From: a virus | Direction: 5' to 3' (one strand) | IMG/VR virus record: IMGVR_UViG_3300048928_000352 | Span: 1-54,331 of that record | DNA length: 54,331 nucleotides | Shown: piece by piece, positions 8,283 to 16,033 of the stretch | Numbering within the stretch: position 1 is the stretch's first letter | Layout: every line of letters begins with the position of its first letter | The notes under the pieces: generated by a model | What the model was told of the DNA's origin: nothing | Databases searched by the model: none | What the model saw: only the letters and a program-made list of their open reading frames with translations | Program-made: the position numbers and the translations under genes

Positions 8283-8873
8283 CTAGGCTGCATGCGCGGC
8301 AGGTGTCGCTGCTGCGGCCAAGTGGTTGATGGATTCGACGACCATGACGTACAGCTCGACGTCGGTCCCGTATACCGTGAAGCACTTAGTGCGGGGCGAC
8401 TTCACGCCGATGCCCATGATCGTGGTGATGCCGGATCGGGTTTTGTTGCGGTGAACAGCCAGGTAAATGGGCTGATCGAAGCCCAAGTCGAGGCTGATCG
8501 ATCCGCCGGTGCGTACCAGTTCGAACACTTGTTGCTTGTGTTCAACATCAAACGCGCCATAGCGGCGGTTTGCGTGGAGAGCCTGCTGTGATTCAGGCAG
8601 TGCGGTGGGATCGGTCGGCCCGTTGGCGATTTCTTCGATGAAGTCGGCCAGTTTGAGGTGCATTTTTTTGCTGTTGGTCAGGGTCAGCGTGTGGCGTTCG
8701 GTGCCCAGTTCAACGGTGAAGTGCGTGTCCGCTTTGCTGCGTTCGACTTTCAGGCGGAAAGCCAGCACATCGCGCCGTGGCGTGGTGCGCAGCGTGTGAT
8801 TGAAAGTCTCGCTGAGATTGACCTGGGCATGCAGCAGGGCAAGGGTACGGTTGTCGAGTTTGAACTTGCTCAT
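8283..8873 (-). CDS. Hypothetical early protein
   Basis: 196 residues, mixed alpha/beta, no signal peptide. Features such as TEVELGT-like strands (HFTVELGTERHTLTLTNSKK) and DLGFDQPIYLAVHR suggest a beta-rich fold with a possible nucleic-acid role, but I recognise no family. The start at 8873 overlaps the stop of the 58-residue gene upstream (ATGA), so it is the second gene of the leftward operon. Confidence 0.6.
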   Translation of the reverse strand: MSKFKLDNRTLALLHAQVNLSETFNHTLRTTPRRDVLAFRLKVERSKADTHFTVELGTERHTLTLTNSKKMHLKLADFIEEIANGPTDPTALPESQQALHANRRYGAFDVEHKQQVFELVRTGGSISLDLGFDQPIYLAVHRNKTRSGITTIMGIGVKSPRTKCFTVYGTDVELYVMVVESINHLAAAATPAAHAA

Positions 8874-9046
8874 GCTGCGTGCCCTCCGCCGTTAGGATCG
8901 AACTGTGCGGGCGCAGTGCGCTCTTTCAGCTTGGGTTTGGATGCGATGAAGGTGCAGCCGCAAACTTGCGCCAGGCGGCGAATTTCGAAGATGCGGAAGG
9001 GGTTAGCTGCGGCCGGGTGGACGTGCAGGGTGGCTGTGGTGTGCAT
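8870..9046 (-). CDS. Small hypothetical protein, first gene of leftward operon
   Basis: 58 residues from the ATG at 9046, which has GAGG seven bases upstream; an earlier in-frame ATG at 9118 would lie inside the promoter/operator and is rejected. It starts MHTTATLHVHPAAANPFRIF and contains EIRRLAQVCGCTF, a possible short HTH. First gene after the operator-covered promoter at 9083-9111. Confidence 0.55.
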   Translation of the reverse strand: MHTTATLHVHPAAANPFRIFEIRRLAQVCGCTFIASKPKLKERTAPAQFDPNGGGHAA

Positions 9047-9082
9047 AGTTTTGCCTCGCTCTGTGGTGGAAGAGTGAGGACA

Positions 9083-9111
9083 AATATCAACCGTCTGTTG
9101 ATTTTTGTCAA
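9083..9111 (-). promoter_or_regulatory. Leftward early promoter (PL-like)
   Basis: On the minus strand TTGACA (9111-9106) is followed after 16-17 bp by TGATAT/GATATT. Two repressor sites, 9086-9102 and 9110-9126, cover it, so it should be silent in the lysogen. Confidence 0.65.
9086..9102. promoter_or_regulatory. Repressor operator OL1
   Basis: ATCAAC-CGTCT-GTTGAT, a perfect 6-5-6 inverted repeat, the same form as the sites at 12055-12071 and 12111-12127. It overlaps the -10 of the leftward promoter. Confidence 0.75.
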
Positions 9112-9126
9112 CAACCAAAGGTTGAT
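9110..9126. promoter_or_regulatory. Repressor operator OL2
   Basis: AACAAC-CAAAG-GTTGAT, one mismatch from the consensus ATCAAC-N5-GTTGAT. It overlaps the -35 of the leftward promoter, 7 bp from OL1. Confidence 0.65.
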
Positions 9127-9229
9127 ATCTATTGAGGCGTCTAAATGCGCATTAAGTAATGGCCATTTGGTTGCACGTAATTTCAGTTCCCTATAGATTG
9201 TGGGATCGCACATAATTCGGTGCATATCG

Positions 9230-9235
9230 TATAAT
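9230..9235 (+). promoter_or_regulatory. -10 of the HEPN/AAA operon promoter
   Basis: A consensus TATAAT lies 36 bp before the HEPN start, outside the repressor sites; the -35 is weak (around TCGCAC). A small inverted repeat (GCAC...GTGC) just upstream might bind a regulator. Expression in the lysogenic state is therefore likely. Confidence 0.5.
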
Positions 9236-9271
9236 TAACTACGTGCGGTTTGATTAGGGAAGAGGTTTTCA

Positions 9272-9787
9272 ATGGCGGTGCCTAGGGGATTAAAAGAGCC
9301 ACACGTTTTGTTAGCTTCAGGGAATCCGAAAAAACTGATAAGAAATTTGGCTCTTATTTTGAGTCCTATTGAACTTCAAAAGATTCAAAATGAAGTTGAT
9401 AATAATGTGATTTCTCTTTACGCACTTGGAATTGGTCACTATGAATTTGCTATGGCGATTCCAGTGCGAGAATGGCGTCAAAATATTTCAAGGTTGTATT
9501 ATGCGGCATATAATATCAAGAGAGCCGTTTCGTTGAAGAATGAGGGGCTTTTTTCTACAGACTCCTCTGATCATACGAAAATCGATATTCTACCTGATAG
9601 CTTTGACAATGTAGCGACTTATAGAAGCCGCCTCAAGGCTCTTAGAGATGATAGGAATTTAAGTGATTACAGTCACGCGGCGGCTGAAGCAGATTTGCTT
9701 TATGGAGTTGCGGTTTCAAGAACGATGGTTTCAGATTTTGTACAAGATGCTAAAAAATTCTTATTGGATAATGGAGTTCAAGTATGA
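9272..9787 (+). CDS. HEPN-domain protein, candidate RNase effector paired with AAA ATPase
   Basis: 171 residues, mostly helical. WRQNISRLYYAAYNIKRAVS (about 68-87) and LKALRDDRNLSDYSHAAAEA (about 127-146) are the HEPN signature helices. The second contains R-N-x5-H (RNLSDYSH), which fits the R-x4-6-H catalytic motif of HEPN ribonucleases. About 60 N-terminal residues ahead of the domain are not recognised. SD GAAGAGG precedes the ATG. The stop overlaps the start of the ATPase gene (ATGA), so the two are made together. The pair is AT-rich and lies between the leftward promoter and cI, the slot of rexAB in lambda. A role in abortive infection or superinfection exclusion is inferred. Confidence 0.75.
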   Translation: MAVPRGLKEPHVLLASGNPKKLIRNLALILSPIELQKIQNEVDNNVISLYALGIGHYEFAMAIPVREWRQNISRLYYAAYNIKRAVSLKNEGLFSTDSSDHTKIDILPDSFDNVATYRSRLKALRDDRNLSDYSHAAAEADLLYGVAVSRTMVSDFVQDAKKFLLDNGVQV

Positions 9788-11325
9788 GCGTTAGAGATGA
9801 CATTGATACAGCACTGCAAGATGTCGTTTCTCTTTTTGCCAAACGGCTCAGTTCAGTAAAATTTGATTATCATCTTAAAGATCGGCCTGATGGTGAGTAT
9901 GTGGTTTTTGAAGTGGCAAATATTACTGGCCGATTTTACTCTATTGTAAATGATGTTAACTCGGCTCTTGATGATGATCATTTGTTTAAAGATAGGGTCA
10001 TCATTCAGGAGCGGTCTAAAAAGCCAGCTAATATTTTTGAAATGCCTGAGATGATGCTCTTAAAGAAAGAACTGACTCAAAGTTTGACTGTGCATAGAAA
10101 CACATTTAAGCAGGATTTTTTCAGCAGGTATATTCCTTCCGTATCAAATTCGGAAGATGATATTGTTAGTCGTGCTAATTTTGTGGTCTATGGGCGTAGG
10201 GGTGCAGGTAAGTCTAGCTTGTTAGCTTACGCGATGCATACGGCGGAAAAAGAGGCTCTTCCGTTTGTTTGGATTGCCATGCAGACTTACAGCGGTCGCG
10301 CAGATATTCAGGCGGTTTTTAGCGTTTTATCTGAAATATTTCACGAAGTTAAACCATTTGCCAGTGATGTAGAATCAGTAAGTGAATTTGAAAAGCTTGT
10401 AGTTGGACTGAGTGAGGAAGACTCGGATAAGGGCCTTAGTAGTAAGCTAGACAGATTAATCCCTAGAGCAAGGAATATTCTTGCAAGTGTTGCAAGCTAT
10501 GATACACCTCTTACAGTGTTTATTGATGATATTCACTTGTTGGATGAAGCCCTTCAGCCTAAATTGTTGAGCGTGCTGTATTCGCTTGCTAGAGACAATA
10601 GCGTTTATATAAAGGTTTCCGGAATAGAACCGTTAACGCGCACTTGGGATGGTGCTGCCAGTATCGGGATGCAGTCGCCGCACGATATACAGGTGATACG
10701 TCTGGATCACAACTTGACTATGCCGCATCTTTCTCGTGATCATATCAAGCGGATTCTTGAGGGGCATGCGAAATACTGTGGGTTTCCGTCGATATCATAT
10801 ATGGTAGATGATAAAGCCATTTCTCGACTGGTTCTTTCTGCTGCTGCAGTTCCACGAGATGCACTTAGTTTGTTTTCTCAAGCTATTATTAAGTCGAGCG
10901 TCAAGAAGCAAAAGTCTGTATCTATTACTAGTATAAATTCTGCTGCTTCTGAAAGTATCGAGGATAAATTTCGAGATTTGGAGCTAGGTGTTAACTATGA
11001 TAAGAGTGAAATAGCAAATCTTCTTGAGAAGGTGAAGAAGTTTTGCCTAGAAGAGAAAAAAATTACGGCGTTTTTAGTTAGGATTGATAATTCTAGTCCT
11101 GGATATGCCCTAGTGCTAAAACTTGCAGCTCTGCGCTTCGCTCATGTCCTCCATGAAGGTATTACACCTGAAGCTGCAGGGAAGAGATATATTGCGCTAA
11201 TGTTGGACTTTGGGTTTTATGTAGGAATTCGAACTGCAAGAAGTTTAAAAATGTTTATGGAGGAGCCAGTTGTGCTTCTAGCGAAAGATTTAAGGAAGCT
11301 TCCTATATTTAAGCCGGATGCATAA
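9784..11325 (+). CDS. AAA/STAND-type P-loop ATPase, partner of HEPN protein
   Basis: 513 residues. Walker A VYGRRGAGKSSLLAY is at about residue 136, Walker B LTVFIDDIHLLDEAL at about 242, and an arginine/sensor region follows (IKVSGIEPLTRTWDG). The fold reads as an Orc/Cdc6-like or STAND ATPase: an N-terminal domain of about 125 residues, the ATPase core to about 360, and a C-terminal helical, winged-helix-like part. No helicase or nuclease motif is seen. It starts inside the stop of the HEPN gene. An ATPase sensor coupled to a HEPN nuclease is a known design of phage-defence modules, but I cannot match this pair to a named system. It converges with cI and ends 12 bp from it. Confidence 0.75.
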   Translation: MSVRDDIDTALQDVVSLFAKRLSSVKFDYHLKDRPDGEYVVFEVANITGRFYSIVNDVNSALDDDHLFKDRVIIQERSKKPANIFEMPEMMLLKKELTQSLTVHRNTFKQDFFSRYIPSVSNSEDDIVSRANFVVYGRRGAGKSSLLAYAMHTAEKEALPFVWIAMQTYSGRADIQAVFSVLSEIFHEVKPFASDVESVSEFEKLVVGLSEEDSDKGLSSKLDRLIPRARNILASVASYDTPLTVFIDDIHLLDEALQPKLLSVLYSLARDNSVYIKVSGIEPLTRTWDGAASIGMQSPHDIQVIRLDHNLTMPHLSRDHIKRILEGHAKYCGFPSISYMVDDKAISRLVLSAAAVPRDALSLFSQAIIKSSVKKQKSVSITSINSAASESIEDKFRDLELGVNYDKSEIANLLEKVKKFCLEEKKITAFLVRIDNSSPGYALVLKLAALRFAHVLHEGITPEAAGKRYIALMLDFGFYVGIRTARSLKMFMEEPVVLLAKDLRKLPIFKPDA

Positions 11326-11337
11326 GCGTCCTACAAG

Positions 11338-12063
11338 TCACTCTGGTAGAAAAGCTCCGACTACTTTTCCGCATATATGAGTCTCCTCCGTAATATCAAT
11401 GATTGGATATTGCGGATTGATAGGCCTTAAATACTGACGACCCGCATCTTCCACTAAAATTTTGAATGTGGCTTCATTGGTGCGTGGGACTCTGGCTATT
11501 ACACGATCACCAGTTTTCGTTTCAGCCTCAGGATCAACAAAAATAATGCAACCTGTGGGGTAACTGCGACCTGGTCCAGGATTCGTCATTGAGTCCCCCA
11601 AAACTTTCAATGCATAACCACTTCTGCTAATTGGAACAGGACAAGATAGCCAGGACTCGCCATCGTGCTGCTCAAAGTTTGCCTCGCACCACGCACCAGC
11701 TTGCACCCATGAAATCAATGGCACCTTTCCAAATCGGTCAGTTACCTCACGGATGTTAGTCTCATCCGATAAACCTATTCGGTGGACGTTACTTTCTCCT
11801 GTTTGCTCTTTGGGCAGCACGCCATATTCCAGCCACTCCCGCCTGACCTTCAGCCATGAGCAGAGCACAGCCATGCTGTCAGCCTCTGGTATAGAGTCGC
11901 CATTCAGCCACTTGCTGATCGCTTGAGTGCTTTTCTCAGCCCCAACCTTCACTAAATGCGCGTGAATATCCACACCCCGTCCCCGGGTGCGTACACCGGC
12001 ATCGTTGAGTGCTTCGTGAAGGCGCGCCGTGAAAGCCGCCCGTAGTTCGTTCTTATCAACCAT
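11338..12063 (-). CDS. cI: CI-type repressor with S24 (LexA-like) self-cleaving domain
   Basis: 241 residues. An N-terminal HTH (about 15-70, ending STQAISKWLNGDSIPEADSM) is followed by a LexA-type peptidase: cleavage site VQAGAW (Ala-Gly, about residue 125), Ser in LGDSMTNP and Lys in EATFKILV. It keeps the prophage silent and should be cut when RecA is active, linking induction to DNA damage. An operator (12055-12071) covers its own start codon and a second lies 40 bp upstream, so it is probably autoregulated. Its direction is opposite to the Cro-like gene, as in lambda. Confidence 0.92.
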   Translation of the reverse strand: MVDKNELRAAFTARLHEALNDAGVRTRGRGVDIHAHLVKVGAEKSTQAISKWLNGDSIPEADSMAVLCSWLKVRREWLEYGVLPKEQTGESNVHRIGLSDETNIREVTDRFGKVPLISWVQAGAWCEANFEQHDGESWLSCPVPISRSGYALKVLGDSMTNPGPGRSYPTGCIIFVDPEAETKTGDRVIARVPRTNEATFKILVEDAGRQYLRPINPQYPIIDITEETHICGKVVGAFLPE

Positions 12064-12071
12064 GAGTTGAT
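12055..12071. promoter_or_regulatory. Repressor operator over the cI start codon
   Basis: ATCAAC-CATGA-GTTGAT, a perfect 6-5-6 inverted repeat. The central CAT is the cI start codon on the minus strand, so bound repressor would block its own gene directly. Confidence 0.75.
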
Positions 12072-12084
12072 ACTCTCACAGGGC

Positions 12085-12112
12085 TTGCGCAATAGTCAGT
12101 TGATGTTAATAT
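12085..12112 (+). promoter_or_regulatory. Rightward early promoter (PR-like)
   Basis: TTGCGC, 16 bp, TAATAT, directed to the Cro-like gene. The operator at 12111-12127 begins at the end of the -10. Confidence 0.55.
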
Positions 12113-12127
12113 CAACCGCGAGTTGAT
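12111..12127. promoter_or_regulatory. Repressor operator at the rightward promoter
   Basis: ATCAAC-CGCGA-GTTGAT, perfect 6-5-6 inverted repeat. An inverted arrangement of the same half sites (GTTGAT...ATCAAC) overlaps it at 12099-12116. Confidence 0.75.
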
Positions 12128-12141
12128 AAATGGAGGTTGCC

Positions 12142-12402
12142 ATGTTGGACCCCGCAGATTTTCCGAACGCCATCGCGTTTGCATTTGAAGCAGTAGGCGG
12201 CATTGGTGCCGCCGCCAAGGTGTGTGAAAGGAGTTATCAGGCGCTCAATAAATGGCGCTTGGCTGCCAGCCTTCCACGCACCGATTACACCGGTGAAACC
12301 CACTACGCGAAGCTTCTAGCGACCGCTGCAGAACAGAAGGGCAACGCGTTTGATGCTGCTTGGTTGCTCAATGCGTCGGCCCCGCAGAAAGCCACAGTGT
12401 AG
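12142..12402 (+). CDS. Cro/YdaS-like regulator
   Basis: 86 residues from the ATG at 12142, chosen because GGAGG lies five bases upstream; an ATG 12 bp earlier has no SD. IAFAFEAVGGIGAAAKVCER followed by SYQALNKWRLAASLPRTDYT is the YdaS/Cro helix-turn-helix layout used by phages to choose lytic growth. It is divergent from cI and first in the rightward early transcript. Confidence 0.8.
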   Translation: MLDPADFPNAIAFAFEAVGGIGAAAKVCERSYQALNKWRLAASLPRTDYTGETHYAKLLATAAEQKGNAFDAAWLLNASAPQKATV

Positions 12403-12730
12403 ATAGAAAAAAGGCGACCCAAGGGCCGCCCAGTTCCTCCCGGCACACACCACCACAGTGCTGTCGGGTCGCGATAAAGGTAGGAGGGCACACCACATGC
12501 AAACCACCTCCCTTTATCGCGCTACCAAGACACGGATGTCTTGGGTTGCTGCCTTTTCCACCACAGATTAGGCAGCTGTTGCGCCAGAGGTGAACAACGG
12601 ATTGTTCGCCTCGGCACGGTGCCGGTTCGATCCCTAGATCTAGCCGGCGTTTTGGGCCCTTTCAAGCCACGCGGCAAATGTATCACCACTGCATGTCGCG
12701 GGGCACTGGCAACCTTGTAGGAATAATGCC
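12403..12730. other. Gene-poor stretch after cro, with long inverted repeat
   Basis: No convincing gene. An imperfect inverted repeat spans about 12469-12525 (CGCGATAAAGG...GGAGG against CCTCCCTTTATCGCG) and would fold into a long hairpin; a 24-codon reading frame (MQTTSLYRATKTR...) begins within it. The stretch might hold a small RNA or the rightward early terminator. Confidence 0.4.
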
Positions 12731-13249
12731 ATGAGCCGAATAGCTTTAAGCTGTGTTGATCGAGCGCAAAGGGAAGTCCTGACGCTCGAATTAGCCCTGT
12801 ACCACGCCGCACGGGACTATCCCGGCGGTGCCGCTGCAATCGCCGCCACCACCGGCCGTAATGCCACCACGCTGCAGCACAAGCTGTCTCCCACCCATCC
12901 GTCTCACACCGTGAACATCCAGGAGTTCGGCGAGATCCTCGAACTGACCAAGGACCGCCGCATTCTTGATGCGGTGCATGCCCTGGTCGGCGATACCACA
13001 TGGCAGGAGCTGGCTGAAACCTATGCCAGTGACATGCCCGAAACGCTCACCACGGGTATTGCCTCGTACTTCCGGCAGGTGGCTGATTTGGCGGATACGT
13101 GGGCCAAGAGCATTGGCGACGGTGTCGTCAGCGATCAGGAACTGGCCGAGATTCGCCTGCAGGTGTTTCGCGGTATTCAGGGGCTGTTGGGGATGCTCAA
13201 CCGGGCCACATACGTTAACCAGACTACGCGGGGTACTGACCGTGGCTGA
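12731..13249 (+). CDS. cII: CII-like phage regulatory protein
   Basis: 172 residues. The N-terminal half (ALYHAARDYPGGAAAIAA, TTLQHKLSPTHPSHTVNI, EFGEILELTKDRRILDAV) is the pattern of the phage regulatory CII family (CP76/P2-type), a HTH regulator involved in the lysis-lysogeny choice and found before the replication genes in many Pseudomonas prophages. The C-terminal part is helical (ADLADTWAKSIGDGVVSDQE). It overlaps the next gene by 8 bp. Confidence 0.82.
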   Translation: MSRIALSCVDRAQREVLTLELALYHAARDYPGGAAAIAATTGRNATTLQHKLSPTHPSHTVNIQEFGEILELTKDRRILDAVHALVGDTTWQELAETYASDMPETLTTGIASYFRQVADLADTWAKSIGDGVVSDQELAEIRLQVFRGIQGLLGMLNRATYVNQTTRGTDRG

Positions 13250-13469
13250 CGTTATCGATTTTGCCAACGACCTGGTGCAAGAGCGGATGGATCAGGCGCT
13301 TGCAGCACGCAGTGCCAATAAAACGGCTACAGCTGCACATTCGTTCATGTTCTGTGAAAGCTGCGACACGCCGATCCCGCTAGCACGCCGTGTTGCGATC
13401 CCTGGTTGCACCCAGTGTGTGACCTGCCAGTCCATCGACGAAGCCAGGAAGGCCCGCCATGCTCGATGA
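13242..13469 (+). CDS. TraR/DksA-type zinc-finger protein
   Basis: 75 residues from a GTG at 13242 (start VADVIDFANDLVQERMDQAL). Four cysteines (FCESCDTP ... GCTQCVTCQ) form the C4 zinc finger of the TraR/DksA family, whose phage members bind RNA polymerase in the secondary channel. It overlaps both the CII-like gene and the primase gene by about ten bases, so translation is coupled. Too short for the full DksA coiled coil, as is usual in TraR. Confidence 0.82.
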   Translation: MADVIDFANDLVQERMDQALAARSANKTATAAHSFMFCESCDTPIPLARRVAIPGCTQCVTCQSIDEARKARHAR

Positions 13470-15675
13470 GGTACTCAATCAATTCTCTGATTACGGGTTG
13501 GAACCTGATCAACCCTTAGTGTTCGGCAAGCTGACCCGTTGCAAAACCTCCCAGGATAAGGGCAAGGAAAAAAACGGCTGGTACGTGGTCCACGAGCATC
13601 TCACCGAGAAGAACGGAACGTTGATCTTCGGCAGCTTCGGTGATTGGCGGTCCGGTGAGTCTCAGAAGATCAAGGTCAAGGCTGGACGTATGAGCCCTGA
13701 GGAGCGCGAAGTCATGCGCGCTCGCCAGGAAGAGGCCAAGCGCAAGGCTGCCGAGGTCGCGGCGAATGCCTCACGTCGAGCGGCCAGCCGTGCAGCGGCT
13801 CTGTTCAAGCGCATGCCCGAGAAGGGTAAGAGCGCCTACCTGGATCGCAAGCAAATCGTCGGCTTCAAGGTTCGCTATGCGCCACGTACCGGCGCATTTT
13901 TGGTGCCTATGTGCAACGTTCGCGACCAGATCGTCGGCCTGCAGGTGATCTTCCCGGAAAAGCAAGAAGACACCGGGCGTGACAAGGCCTACTGGCCTTA
14001 CGGCATGTCGAAAGAGGGCGCCTTCCACTTGATCGGTCCGCACCCTGAACCGGGTGAGCCGGTGCTGGTGTGTGAGGGTTACGCCACGGGCGCCAGCCTG
14101 CACATGGCGACTTCGCTGACGGTTGCCATCGCCTTCGATGCTGGCAACCTGTTGCCGGTCTCCAAGGCCATGCGCGAGCGCTTCCCAGGCTGCCCACTGA
14201 TCATCTGTCGCGATGACGACTGGAAGACCAAACGCCCCAATGGCGATCCTTGGAACCCCGGCGAAGAGAAGGCCAGCAACGCCGCACTGATTGTCGGTGG
14301 CCAGGTAGTCGCCCCCGTCTTCTCCGGCGAACGTGAAATCAAGTGGACCGACTTCAACGACTTGCACATCGCCGAAGGGTTGGAGGCCGTACGCCGCCAG
14401 GTGCTGGCGGTCGTCAAGCCTCCTGCAGCTGGTGGTTGGAAGGACCAGCTTGCTCGTACCGAAAACGGCTCCCTGATCGCGCACATGCAAAACGTCGAGC
14501 TGATCCTGGGCAATGACGAACGCTGGGCGGGCGTCATCGGCTACAGCGTGTTCAGCTCCAAGATCGTCAAGCTGCGGTCCGCGCCCTTTGGCGGCGGTGC
14601 CGGTGATTGGGCCGACATCGACGACATGCGGGTGATGAAGTGGCTTGCGCAGCAGTACAACTTGCGGGTCAAGGCGTCCCATGTGATCGAAGCGGTCAGC
14701 GTGGTAGCCCACGATCACGCCTTCCACCCGGTGCGTGAGTACTTGGAGAAGCTTGAATGGGATCGCGTGCCACGCATTGAAACCTGGCTAACCGACGTGC
14801 TGGGTGTCCAAGCCAGTGAGTATTCGGCCAAGGTCGGTAAGCGTTGGCTCATTTCGGCGGTCGCCCGTGTGATGCGCCCAGGCTGCAAGGCAGACTCGGT
14901 GATGATCCTCGAAGGCGGGCAGGGCGCCGGTAAGTCCACGGCCATGGGCGTGCTAGGTGGCGAGTGGTTCATGGACACTCCCTTTGCCCTCGGCGACAAG
15001 GACAGCTTCCAGGCGATTCGCGGCAAGTGGATCGTCGAACTGGGGGAGCTGGACAGTTTTAACAAGGCTGAAAGCACCAAGGCGAAACAGTTCTTCTCTG
15101 CGTCCACCGACACCTACCGCGAAAGCTACGGCCGCAGAACGAATGACGTGCCACGCCAGTGTGTTTTCGTGGGCACCACCAACCAAGAGGAATACCTCAA
15201 GGACGCCACGGGCAACCGTCGTTACTGGCCAGTGTTCTGCAACAAGGTCGATTTGGAGCAACTGCGCGAGATCCGCGACCAGCTTTGGGCAGAGGCGCTG
15301 TTCTGCTTTGAAGCGGGCGATATCTGGTGGGTGAATAAGGACGAATCCAAGATGTTCGCCGAGGCTCAAGACGAGCGCTTTGTGGTGGATGAATGGGAAG
15401 GGCCAATCCTGGCCTGGATGGAAGAGTCGCAGATCGGGGAAACCGCTACCGGCAACGAGATCCTGACCCAGGCGCTGAAGCTTGACTTCGGCCATTGGGG
15501 CAAGCCCGAGCAGATGCGGGTTGGCGCGATCATGCACCGGCTGGGTTGGCGCAAGCGGCGAATGCCGGCATTGCCGAAAAGCGGCGTGCGGCCGTGGGCC
15601 TATGAAAAACCTGCGGGCTGGGGGCGTTCGCCTGCGTTGCAACAGTCGGTGATTGAGGAGCCTTGCTTTGATTAA
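13459..15675 (+). CDS. Phage primase/helicase (Toprim + VirE-type ATPase)
   Basis: 738 residues. A Toprim domain is centred on EPVLVCEGYATGASLHMAT (about 197-215), with the acidic CRDDDW at about 250. The C-terminal half is a VirE/D5-like P-loop ATPase: Walker A LEGGQGAGKST (about 484-494), acidic VELGELDSF (about 528-536) and FVGTTNQEEYL followed by GNRRYWPV. The protein is expected to make primers and unwind DNA at the phage origin. It is the only replication gene seen, so the phage probably relies on host polymerase. No N-terminal zinc-binding motif is visible. Confidence 0.9.
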   Translation: MLDEVLNQFSDYGLEPDQPLVFGKLTRCKTSQDKGKEKNGWYVVHEHLTEKNGTLIFGSFGDWRSGESQKIKVKAGRMSPEEREVMRARQEEAKRKAAEVAANASRRAASRAAALFKRMPEKGKSAYLDRKQIVGFKVRYAPRTGAFLVPMCNVRDQIVGLQVIFPEKQEDTGRDKAYWPYGMSKEGAFHLIGPHPEPGEPVLVCEGYATGASLHMATSLTVAIAFDAGNLLPVSKAMRERFPGCPLIICRDDDWKTKRPNGDPWNPGEEKASNAALIVGGQVVAPVFSGEREIKWTDFNDLHIAEGLEAVRRQVLAVVKPPAAGGWKDQLARTENGSLIAHMQNVELILGNDERWAGVIGYSVFSSKIVKLRSAPFGGGAGDWADIDDMRVMKWLAQQYNLRVKASHVIEAVSVVAHDHAFHPVREYLEKLEWDRVPRIETWLTDVLGVQASEYSAKVGKRWLISAVARVMRPGCKADSVMILEGGQGAGKSTAMGVLGGEWFMDTPFALGDKDSFQAIRGKWIVELGELDSFNKAESTKAKQFFSASTDTYRESYGRRTNDVPRQCVFVGTTNQEEYLKDATGNRRYWPVFCNKVDLEQLREIRDQLWAEALFCFEAGDIWWVNKDESKMFAEAQDERFVVDEWEGPILAWMEESQIGETATGNEILTQALKLDFGHWGKPEQMRVGAIMHRLGWRKRRMPALPKSGVRPWAYEKPAGWGRSPALQQSVIEEPCFD

Positions 15676-16033
15676 GCGAATCGACGAGATGCTCAAGCTG
15701 TGGGCGCAGGATCTGCATTCGCCTTTGCCGGAGAACACTGGCGGGCCGAGTGGCGGCAACATGATCGCTATGCTGATGGAGTGCAAGGGTGAGCTGATAC
15801 GCGGCACTCGCGGCAGTCGGGTGCTGCTGGATGAATCGGTGGATATCGAGCTGATCGTCAAGAAGCACCTGCCGCCCCGTCTTGCCCTGGTCGTTTGGGA
15901 GCACTACTGCAACCATGAAAGCTTTCTCTCGCAGAAGCTGTTGCACTGCGCCTGCAGCACAAGAACCTATTACATGCGACTCCATGACGCCCATGTGTTC
16001 ATTCAAGGGATGCTGATGGGGAAAGCTGCATGA
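15668..16033 (+). CDS. Candidate late antiterminator (Q-like) / late regulator
   Basis: About 121 residues from a TTG at 15668 with GAGGAG seven bases upstream; it overlaps the primase end by 8 bp. MIKRIDEMLKLWAQDL at the start and SQKLLHCACSTRTYYMRLHD near the end resemble phage Q/ArpU-type late regulators, where a HTH-like C-terminus is common. The position, last gene before the intrinsic terminator and holin that open the late operon, is where Q lies in lambda. The assignment rests mostly on position. Confidence 0.5.
   Translation: MIKRIDEMLKLWAQDLHSPLPENTGGPSGGNMIAMLMECKGELIRGTRGSRVLLDESVDIELIVKKHLPPRLALVVWEHYCNHESFLSQKLLHCACSTRTYYMRLHDAHVFIQGMLMGKAA

Noticed and set aside
12595-12645. 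tRNA-like T-arm (GGTTCGATCCC)
   Set aside because: The flanking bases do not pair as a T-stem and no acceptor stem, anticodon arm or CCA could be built.
13771-14727. 318-codon frame opposite the primase
   Set aside because: Antisense shadow; the plus-strand protein has clear Toprim and P-loop motifs.
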